Positions 1-4,666 of a DNA stretch of 5,301 nucleotides are shown piece by piece. A program made the position numbers and the translations under genes. The notes under the pieces are model-generated. The model did not search any database. It was given only the letters and a program-made list of their open reading frames with translations, and had not been told where the DNA came from. The DNA is from an uncultured Pyrinomonas sp. GTDB lineage: Bacteria; Acidobacteriota; Blastocatellia; Pyrinomonadales; Pyrinomonadaceae. The first letter of the stretch is position 1. Each line of letters begins with the position of its first letter. The stretch is from positions 1 to 5,301 of the forward strand of contig CAKZOF010000662.1 in NCBI GenBank assembly GCA_937135995.1, read 5' to 3'.

Positions 1-1023
1 CGTGTTCGACGCGGCCATCTGAAGCATCATCGAAAAACCGACGGGCACAAGCAACGCCGCTGAAAGCCAGAACGAGCGCGACAGCGCGAAGAGGGTAAGC
101 GACAGGCCGAAGCCCGCGCTCGAGAACATCACCCACCGGCCCAACCCGCGTAGGCCGCCGCGTGCGGCGAGGCTTAGTGCGCCGAGAAGCGCGCCTGCGC
201 CCGCCGCCCCCATCAAGATGCCGAGCCCACGTGCGCCACCGTGCAGGACGCGATCAGCGATGATCGGCATCAGCACGGCGTAAGGCATGCCCATCAGGCT
301 GACCAGACCAAGGAGCAGGAGCAGAGCACGAACTGGACCGGTTCGTGCCACGTAGCGAAAACCTTCAACAATCTCCGATCGCGCCCTGCCTCGCGCCGGA
401 GGCGCATTCTGCGCGTTTACACGCATCATGAGCAATCCGGCGATGACGGCTAGGTAACTTACGCCATTGGCGAAAAAACACCATCCTTCGCCGACGGTCG
501 AGACCAGAACGCCGGCTACCGCCGGGCCGACGATGCGCGCTCCGTTGACCATGGATGAATTGAGAGCGATGGCGTTCATCAGATCCTCTTTGCCGACCAT
601 TTCGACGACGAACGCTTGGCGTGTCGGAATGTCGAAGGCGTTGATAACTCCGAAGGCCATCGCGACCGCAAGGATGTGCCACATCTGCACGCTTCCGCTG
701 AGCGTCAGGGCAGCGAGGACGAAGGCGAGGAGCATGGCGGCGGATTGGGTGCCGATCAGGATGCGGCGTTTGTCTCGTCGGTCGGCTAAAGCGCCGCCGA
801 TGGGGGCGAAGATGAGGACCGGAATTTGGGAGCAGAAACCGACGAGACCGAGCAAAGCTGCCGAACCGGTCAACCGGTAGACGAGCCAGCTCTGGGCCAC
901 CGACTGCATCCACGTCCCCGTGAGCGAGATGAGTTGTCCGCCGAAAAAGAGTTGAAAATTCCTATGTCTCAAGGCGCGCCACAGCATCGGACGCGGCGAC
1001 GCGGCAGCGACAGTTTCAGCCAT
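1..1023 (-). CDS. MFS exporter, EntS/MFS_3-like, 3' end cut by window edge
   Basis: Inner-membrane major facilitator transporter, probably a proton-driven exporter of small molecules; the substrate cannot be told from sequence. The frame is open from ATG at 1021-1023 to base 1, giving 341 residues with no stop. Family members run to roughly 400-550 residues, so the C-terminal part lies outside the window. Residues 14-50 (LWRALRHRNF, then GTWMQSVAQSWLVYRLTGS) are the typical start of the enterobactin-exporter-like (MFS_3) group. Hydrophobic segments follow at about 57-80, 92-110, 114-130, 163-178, 184-200, 232-255, 266-288, 296-313 and 318-335. The MFS loop motif between helices 2 and 3 is clear (GGALADRRDKRR, residues 76-87), and an FDIPTRQAFV motif lies at 130-139. 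The start is the first ATG and fits the family's N-terminus; the next ATG is codon 13. Only a weak Shine-Dalgarno (GAGCG) precedes it. It is transcribed divergently from rpsA. Family assignment is confident; specificity is unknown. Confidence 0.93.
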   Translation of the reverse strand, partial: MAETVAAASPRPMLWRALRHRNFQLFFGGQLISLTGTWMQSVAQSWLVYRLTGSAALLGLVGFCSQIPVLIFAPIGGALADRRDKRRILIGTQSAAMLLAFVLAALTLSGSVQMWHILAVAMAFGVINAFDIPTRQAFVVEMVGKEDLMNAIALNSSMVNGARIVGPAVAGVLVSTVGEGWCFFANGVSYLAVIAGLLMMRVNAQNAPPARGRARSEIVEGFRYVARTGPVRALLLLLGLVSLMGMPYAVLMPIIADRVLHGGARGLGILMGAAGAGALLGALSLAARGGLRGLGRWVMFSSAGFGLSLTLFALSRSFWLSAALLVPVGFSMMLQMAASNT

Positions 1024-1055
1024 GGCTTGGGCGCTCGACGTTCGTTCGCCGGAAG

Positions 1056-1085
1056 ATTCTACGTAAGAAGAGGAGTGCGGCGCAA
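1056..1085 (-). promoter_or_regulatory. Candidate sigma70-type promoter for the MFS gene
   Basis: On the minus strand, TAGAAT (bases 1061-1056; five of six consensus positions) is preceded after 18 nt by TTGCGC (1085-1080), which keeps only the TTG of the -35 box. Transcription would begin near 1049, giving a leader of about 25 nt before the ATG at 1023. The -10 is good and the -35 weak. The -35 lies inside a GC-rich inverted repeat that could be an operator. Prediction from consensus matching only. Confidence 0.35.
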
Positions 1086-1107
1086 TGCGCCCTCGGGCGA
1101 AGCCGCA
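1076..1107. repeat. GC-rich inverted-repeat cluster between divergent promoters
   Basis: Three inverted repeats are nested or adjacent here: TGCGGC (1076-1081) with GCCGCA (1102-1107); GCGC (1080-1083) with GCGC (1087-1090) around AAT; and CGCCC (1088-1092) with GGGCG (1095-1099). If both predicted promoters are right, the segment is mostly untranscribed, which suits a protein-binding site better than an RNA structure. GC-rich DNA yields such matches easily, so the functional reading is weak. Confidence 0.3.
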
Positions 1108-1127
1108 CAATGATGTTGCGTGATTGC

Positions 1128-1157
1128 TTGACACCGGGTCGCTTCGGCGTGTACATT
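1128..1157 (+). promoter_or_regulatory. Candidate sigma70-type promoter for rpsA
   Basis: A perfect -35 hexamer TTGACA (1128-1133) is followed after 18 nt by TACATT (1152-1157), which keeps the key T, A and final T of the -10 box. Transcription would start near 1164, leaving a leader of about 225 nt before the rpsA ATG. No other hexamer pair of this quality was noticed in the leader. This is the main reason to regard the open frame upstream of 1391 as untranslated. Confidence 0.5.
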
Positions 1158-1196
1158 GCGACACTACATCTCCGGTCAAGCGGCCGGTGATTAATC

Positions 1197-1214
1197 GGGT
1201 CACGCGGGTGATCC
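1197..1214 (+). other. Stem-loop in the rpsA leader
   Basis: GGGTCAC (1197-1203) can pair with GTGATCC (1208-1214) around the tetraloop GCGG, forming seven base pairs of which one is a G-U wobble. It falls in the predicted 5' leader of rpsA, about 175 nt before the start codon. No T-tract follows, so it is not an intrinsic terminator. Leader structures are a known means of S1 autoregulation in enterobacteria; whether this one acts that way is speculation. Confidence 0.25.
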
Positions 1215-1380
1215 ACGGGCACGATGGAGATTTGTTAACGAAGTCAAAGCCACCTCGTTCAAACGGCTCGCATCCCCGCCTCATAAAATTCCGACGAATC
1301 ACCAGTTGTTCCGACGGCCGCTCGCACCGACGATTTGCCACCGGCAAGTCGTGCAGGGATGATTTCGGGAGAGCGCGAAC

Positions 1381-1385
1381 AGGAG
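1381..1385 (+). promoter_or_regulatory. Ribosome binding site that fixes the rpsA start
   Basis: AGGAG lies 5 nt before the ATG at 1391. It settles the start codon against the upstream in-frame extension to 1124, which has no such site and no S1-like protein sequence. The site is canonical, unlike the atypical, Shine-Dalgarno-poor leader of E. coli rpsA, which argues against copying the E. coli autoregulation model here. Confidence 0.8.
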
Positions 1386-1390
1386 TTTCG

Positions 1391-3187
1391 ATGGCAATCG
1401 AAGAGAGAAAGCCGAGCGAGAACGAAACCAACGATCAACCCGTGGCTGCCCAAGCAACCGACGCGCGCGCCGCGCAGGGCGAGGATGAAGAGGCGCGTCC
1501 GGGTGGCGAAGTGGATTTCGCCACCATCCTCGACCAGTTCGAGGAGCAATCCTCCTTTCAAGAAGGACAGATCGTTCAAGGGAAGGTGGTTGGCGTCGGC
1601 GAACGCGGTGTGCTGATTGATTTCGGCTTCAAGTCCGAAGGCATCGTCCCGCAAGAGGAGTTCACCGAAAACGGCGAACTGGTCGTCAAGCCAGGCGACG
1701 AAGTGGAAGTCGTCGTCAAGAGCATGGACTCACCCGAAGGCGTGCCAGTGCTCTCGCGCGCCGACGCGCTACGCCGTCGCGCGTGGGATGAACTGGAACG
1801 AGCGCACCGCGAAGGGACGCCCGTGCGCGGACGGGTCGTCGAGCGGATCAAGGGCGGCCTGCGCGTCGACGTCGGCCCGGTGGAGACCTTTTTGCCAGGG
1901 TCGCAAGTGGACATCCGCCCGCTGCGCAACCTCGACGCACTTCGTGGGCAGGAGATCGAGGCCAAAGTCATCAAGCTCAACCGCAAGCGGGCCAACGTCG
2001 TCCTGTCGCGCAAGGCGTTGCTCGAAGAGCGCAACGAAAAACGCAAGCGCGAGACGTTGCAACACCTCGAAGAGGGCATCATCGTCGAAGGGCAGATCAA
2101 GAGCCTGACCGACTACGGCGCCTTCGTTGACCTCGGTGGCATTGACGGCCTACTCCACGTCACCGATATGTCTTGGGGCAGATTGCAGAACCCCGGCGAG
2201 ATGTTCAAAGTTGGCGACGTCGTGCAGGTCAAAGTGCTCAAGATCGACCGCGAGAAAGAGCGGATCTCGCTCGGCTACAAACAACTCGTCCCCGATCCAT
2301 GGGAGACGGTCGAAGAGCGTTACTACGTCGGAAGCCGAGTCAAAGGCAGGGTGGCGAGCATCGCTGACTACGGCGCGTTCGTCGAACTCGAACCGGGCGT
2401 GGAAGGTCTGATCCACGTCACCGAGATGACATGGTCGAAACGCATCAAGCATCCGAGCAAGATCGTCAGCCTCGGCGACACTGTGGAGGTCGAGGTTTTA
2501 GATATCGATCCGCAAGCGCGGCGCATCCGGCTCGGCCTCAAGCAGACGCAGCCCAACCCGTGGGATACTTTGCCCGAACGGTATTCAGTCGGCCAGCGCG
2601 TGCGTGGGCGGGTCCGCAACCTGACCGAATTCGGTGCCTTTGTCGAGATCGAGGACGGCATCGACGGTTTGGTTCACGTCTCGGATATCTCGTGGACCAA
2701 GCGGATCAAACATCCGGCCGAAGTCTTGAAGAAAGGGCAAGAGGTCGAAGCCGTCATCACGCACATCGACACGCAAAACCGTCGGCTGTCACTTTCAATC
2801 AAGGATACTGAACCGAGCGCGTGGGATCGGTTCGTCGCCGAGCACAAGCCGGGCGACATCGTGCACGGTCGCGTCACGCGGTTTGCCAGCTTCGGCGTCT
2901 TCGTCGAGGTGGCCGAGGGACTGGAAGGGTTATGCCATATCTCGGAACTGTCTGAAGAGCGTGTGCGTCGCCCTGAAGATGTGGTGCAGATAGGGCAGGA
3001 GATGGACTTCCGCATTCTCCGCATCGAACCCGAAAATAAAAAGATCGCTCTGTCAGCGCGCGCGGCGAAACACGACGAACCGGCGGTGGACGCGCGCAGC
3101 TACTCGACGGAGGTCGGAGCTGGCATCGCCTCGCTCGGCGAGCTGGCCGAATTCAACCTCAACTCCAACGACGACCGCGAGCGATAG
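1391..3187 (+). CDS. rpsA: 30S ribosomal protein S1
   Basis: S1 binds mRNA on the small ribosomal subunit and helps recruit and unfold it for initiation. The product is 598 residues, slightly longer than the 557 of E. coli S1. Six S1 (OB-fold) repeats can be read at about 57-123, 142-208, 228-296, 313-384, 400-470 and 487-557. The first two are divergent, as expected for the ribosome-docking repeats. Repeats 3-6 carry the strong RNA-binding pattern, e.g. DYGAFVDLGGIDGLLHV (241-257), DYGAFVELEPGVEGLIHV (326-343) and EFGAFVEIEDGIDGLVHV (413-430). The domain linkers PDPWE, PNPWD and PSAWD recur at about 301, 388 and 475, and KRIKHP appears in repeats 4 and 5. Residues 1-55 form a polar, acidic, low-complexity extension (EDEEARPGGE at 31-40). 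The tail after 560 has no recognisable domain. The start is set by AGGAG at 1381. A stem-loop follows the stop. Expression is likely from the promoter at 1128-1157. Confidence 0.97.
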   Translation: MAIEERKPSENETNDQPVAAQATDARAAQGEDEEARPGGEVDFATILDQFEEQSSFQEGQIVQGKVVGVGERGVLIDFGFKSEGIVPQEEFTENGELVVKPGDEVEVVVKSMDSPEGVPVLSRADALRRRAWDELERAHREGTPVRGRVVERIKGGLRVDVGPVETFLPGSQVDIRPLRNLDALRGQEIEAKVIKLNRKRANVVLSRKALLEERNEKRKRETLQHLEEGIIVEGQIKSLTDYGAFVDLGGIDGLLHVTDMSWGRLQNPGEMFKVGDVVQVKVLKIDREKERISLGYKQLVPDPWETVEERYYVGSRVKGRVASIADYGAFVELEPGVEGLIHVTEMTWSKRIKHPSKIVSLGDTVEVEVLDIDPQARRIRLGLKQTQPNPWDTLPERYSVGQRVRGRVRNLTEFGAFVEIEDGIDGLVHVSDISWTKRIKHPAEVLKKGQEVEAVITHIDTQNRRLSLSIKDTEPSAWDRFVAEHKPGDIVHGRVTRFASFGVFVEVAEGLEGLCHISELSEERVRRPEDVVQIGQEMDFRILRIEPENKKIALSARAAKHDEPAVDARSYSTEVGAGIASLGELAEFNLNSNDDRER

Positions 3188-3215
3188 CGCGCGGGCGAAA
3201 ACCGGATCTTTTTGT

Positions 3216-3256
3216 AAACGCTTGCTCCCGTAGAACTTGCAGGGAGCAAGCGTTTT
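3216..3256 (+). terminator. Stem-loop terminator or attenuator after rpsA
   Basis: AAACGCTTGCTCCC (3216-3229) is perfectly complementary to GGGAGCAAGCGTTT (3242-3255), giving a 14-bp stem with a 12-nt loop. Only a four-T run (3253-3256) ends the structure, so termination may be partial. It begins 28 nt after the rpsA stop and ends 85 nt before the HU start. It could separate the two units, or act as an attenuator or mRNA-stabilising element lowering HU/HIT expression relative to S1. Confidence 0.7.
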
Positions 3257-3330
3257 CTGCTACTTTGTGCGAGTGATGTTTTGGACCAGCCATGGGTCGT
3301 GTGGCATCCGAAGCCTTTGTTCCACAGCGA

Positions 3331-3339
3331 GAGGTGAGG
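3331..3339 (+). promoter_or_regulatory. Ribosome binding site that fixes the HU/IHF start
   Basis: The purine-rich GAGGTGAGG ends two bases before the ATG at 3342; its AGGTGA core is 4 nt from the start. This selects ATG 3342 over the in-frame opening 35 codons upstream at 3237, which lies inside the rpsA terminator hairpin and encodes no HU-like sequence. No convincing promoter was found between the hairpin and this site. Confidence 0.75.
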
Positions 3340-3341
3340 CT

Positions 3342-3656
3342 ATGACGAAAGCTGAGTTGGTCGAGGAGGTAGCGCGCGCTGCTGAACTGACGAAGAAAGA
3401 TGCGGAGCGACTTGTCGAGATCGTCTTTGAAAGCATGATCGAAGCTTTGAACCGCGGCGAGAAGATCGAGCTTCGCGGCTTCGGCAGTTTCCGCGTGCGC
3501 GAACGAAGCGCACGGCGCGGACGCAACCCAAAGACCGGCACGCCCGTCGACATCCCGACCAAACGTATTCCCTACTTCAAGCCGGGCAAAGAGTTGAAGG
3601 AATTGATCAACGAGGGTGCGTCCGAAGACGCGCACAAGGAGAGCGGCCTCTCCTGA
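3342..3656 (+). CDS. HU/IHF-family nucleoid DNA-binding protein
   Basis: Small histone-like protein that dimerises and bends or wraps DNA in the nucleoid. The 104 residues begin MTKAELVEEVARAAELTKKD, the helical dimerisation half. The signature GEKIELRGFGSFRVRERSAR (39-58) follows, then the DNA-binding arm RRGRNPKTG (58-66), whose Pro63 corresponds to the proline that intercalates between base pairs. The closing strand and helix are KRIPYFKPGKELKELIN (74-90). Family members are about 90-100 residues; the extra tail EGASEDAHKESGLS (91-104) is polar and acidic. IELRGFGSF and RIPYFKPGKEL lean toward the IHF side of the family, and the position after rpsA matches proteobacterial ihfB. HU and IHF cannot be separated safely from this alone, so no symbol is given. 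It probably shares a transcript with the HIT gene 21 nt downstream. Confidence 0.95.
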   Translation: MTKAELVEEVARAAELTKKDAERLVEIVFESMIEALNRGEKIELRGFGSFRVRERSARRGRNPKTGTPVDIPTKRIPYFKPGKELKELINEGASEDAHKESGLS

Positions 3657-3677
3657 AAAAAAGCCGCTTGGTGCGAC

Positions 3678-4172
3678 GTGGATCGGTTGTGGTCGCCTTG
3701 GCGTTATCGTTACGTCGCCGGAGAAGACAAGGAAACGGCGACCCGGTGCATCTTCTGCGTGCTGCGCGATGCGCCGCCGACAGAAGACGAGCGCAACTTG
3801 ATCGTCCATCGCGCCCGAAGGAACTTCATCGTCCTCAACCTCTACCCTTACACGAGCGGCCACTTGATGATCGTGCCGCACGAGCACGTCGCCGATCTTG
3901 ATGCGGCTTCCAAAGAGGTGACCGACGAAATGATGGACCTTGCCAAAAAGGCGCAGACGGTCTTGCGCGAAGTTTACCGCCCGGACGGCTTCAACCTTGG
4001 GATGAACATCGGCAAGGCTGCCGGCGCTGGTGTCGCTGGTCACATTCACTTGCACTTGATGCCCCGTTGGGTGGGCGATAGCAACTTCATGACCACGGTC
4101 GGAGAGACGCGCGTGTTGCCCGAAGATTTGGCGACAACTTACGCCAAACTCCGGCCGCTCTTCGAGTGCTAA
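3678..4172 (+). CDS. HIT-family nucleotide phosphorylase/hydrolase
   Basis: Histidine-triad protein of 164 residues, acting on nucleoside phosphates. The resemblance is to the AP4A phosphorylase / ATP adenylyltransferase-like branch, which cleaves diadenosine polyphosphates. The triad is GHIHLHLMPRW (121-131): His122, His124 and His126, with His124 the expected nucleophile. Other family marks are LWSPWRY near the N-terminus (4-10), CIFC (24-27, a likely half of a structural zinc site), NLYPYTSGHLMIVPHEH (54-70) and GMNIGKAAGAGVAGH (108-122). The start is GTG: no ATG or other start lies between the upstream in-frame stop (the HU TGA) and this codon, and starting later would lose the LWSPWR motif. 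No clear Shine-Dalgarno precedes it, so translation may depend on coupling to the HU gene. The long opposite-strand open frame here is a shadow. Exact substrate is not determined. Confidence 0.93.
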   Translation: MDRLWSPWRYRYVAGEDKETATRCIFCVLRDAPPTEDERNLIVHRARRNFIVLNLYPYTSGHLMIVPHEHVADLDAASKEVTDEMMDLAKKAQTVLREVYRPDGFNLGMNIGKAAGAGVAGHIHLHLMPRWVGDSNFMTTVGETRVLPEDLATTYAKLRPLFEC

Positions 4173-4328
4173 TCAGCGATTCCAAGGACGTCATGAAACT
4201 ACCTATCTTGGGCAAAGGCCATGCGGCCGTCGGGCCCACCGGACGGATCCCGCGGGTGAAAGAACATTCCATCCGGCGGTGCCACGCGCTCGGGCCGTCG
4301 TTGCATCGGGGGCCGCGCTTCTTTGCGC
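4173..4328. other. Convergent intergenic stretch, content unexplained
   Basis: These 156 bases separate the ends of the HIT and Dabb genes. A short inverted repeat is present (CCGTC 4227-4231 with GACGG 4242-4246, around a GGGCCC-containing loop), along with the palindrome CCCGCGGG (4249-4256) and an 8-bp direct repeat GGCCGTCG (4225-4232 and 4293-4300). Neither strand shows a T-run placed to make an intrinsic terminator. One possible small gene begins here (ATG 4193) and is treated separately. No RNA gene was recognised. Confidence 0.5.
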
Positions 4329-4366
4329 CTAGCTTTCGAAATCGACCGAAGCGATGTGCTGGCTGA
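4193..4366 (+). CDS. Possible small basic protein, doubtful
   Basis: An ATG at 4193, four bases after AAGGA (4184-4188), opens 57 codons to a stop at 4364-4366. The peptide starts MKLPILGKGHAAVGPTGRIP and is rich in Arg, Lys, His and Pro, with no recognised domain or membrane segment. It begins 20 nt after the HIT stop, so it could be the last gene of the HU-HIT unit. Its end overlaps the minus-strand Dabb gene by 38 nt, and the Arg/Pro-rich composition is what GC-rich non-coding DNA also yields. Listed because of the well-spaced ribosome binding site; quite likely spurious. Confidence 0.2.
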   Translation: MKLPILGKGHAAVGPTGRIPRVKEHSIRRCHALGPSLHRGPRFFAPSFRNRPKRCAG

Positions 4367-4619
4367 TGCTGCGCCCGAACTCGGCGACGCGCTGGTGTTC
4401 CGGGTGCACCGTGTAAGCGTCGAGCGCGGCGCGATCGCAGAACACGGCGACCAAGCCGGTGTCGTAGGAGCGCGGCAGCCTCAAGACGTCGAATCCGACA
4501 GCGAGGCTCTGTAGTCCGGGGACAATCGAGGCAAGGCCGCGTAGGAGCGCAACGTGCTCCTCGCGGGTCGCTTGATCGGTGTCGTCGCGGTATTTCCAGA
4601 CGACCATGTGAGTCAACAT
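4329..4619 (-). CDS. Dabb-domain (stress-responsive A/B barrel) protein
   Basis: A 96-residue protein that is a single Dabb (dimeric alpha/beta barrel) domain. Family members form beta-barrel dimers; many are of unknown function, and a few relatives act as cyclases on polyketide-like substrates. The first strand is MLTHMVVWKYRDD (1-13), followed by an amphipathic helix (EEHVALLRGLASIVPGL, 21-37), the strand region VGFDVLRL (41-48), DTGLVAVFCDRAALDAY (53-69) and the characteristic HPEHQRVAEF (72-81). The start is placed at ATG 4619 because family members typically begin with MLTH or MI-H. GAAGGAG lies upstream but about 14 nt away. A TTG at 4670 would add 17 unlike residues and overlap the upstream stop. 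It lies 47 nt after the decarboxylase gene and is probably co-transcribed with it. The specific role is unknown. Confidence 0.85.
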   Translation of the reverse strand: MLTHMVVWKYRDDTDQATREEHVALLRGLASIVPGLQSLAVGFDVLRLPRSYDTGLVAVFCDRAALDAYTVHPEHQRVAEFGRSISQHIASVDFES

Positions 4620-4666
4620 CGGCGTCAGCGCTGCTCCTTCGGTTTCGGCTCGGAAAGTTGAGTTCT

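Larger units (their letters stand above)
1024..1390. other. Divergent intergenic region, MFS gene / rpsA
   Basis: This 367-base stretch between two divergent genes shows no credible gene. It holds a candidate promoter for the MFS gene (1056-1085, minus), a better candidate for rpsA (1128-1157, plus) and, between them, a GC-rich inverted-repeat cluster at 1076-1107. The remainder, about 1164-1390, would be the untranslated leader of rpsA. The S1 reading frame stays open upstream as far as 1124, but that stretch does not resemble S1 protein and overlaps the promoter, so it is treated as non-coding. Confidence 0.7.

Noticed and set aside
365..913. Minus-strand open frame of 182 codons inside the MFS gene
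   Set aside because: It is a shifted frame of the transporter gene, giving an Arg-rich protein with no domain; the true frame encodes obvious MFS helices and the DRRDKRR loop motif.
1224..1238. Four-codon upstream open frame (MEIC) in the rpsA leader
   Set aside because: No ribosome binding site precedes it, and such tiny frames are common by chance.
1124..1390. 89-codon N-terminal extension of S1
   Set aside because: No S1-like sequence, it overlaps the -35 and -10 elements of the candidate promoter, and a good AGGAG precedes the internal ATG at 1391.
2100..3070. Repeated DNA segments inside rpsA as a possible tandem repeat element
   Set aside because: The similar stretches (such as GACTACGGCGC followed by TTCGT) encode the homologous S1 domains and are explained by the protein's repeat structure.
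3638..3653. GGAGAG/CTCTCC hairpin as a terminator of the HU gene
   Set aside because: It is followed by an A-run rather than T's on the plus strand and lies inside the coding end, so it is not an intrinsic terminator in either direction.
3159..4055. Long minus-strand open frame (298 codons) opposite the HU and HIT genes
   Set aside because: It lies antisense to two firmly recognised genes and their spacer, resembles no known family, and is expected from codon bias in GC-rich DNA.
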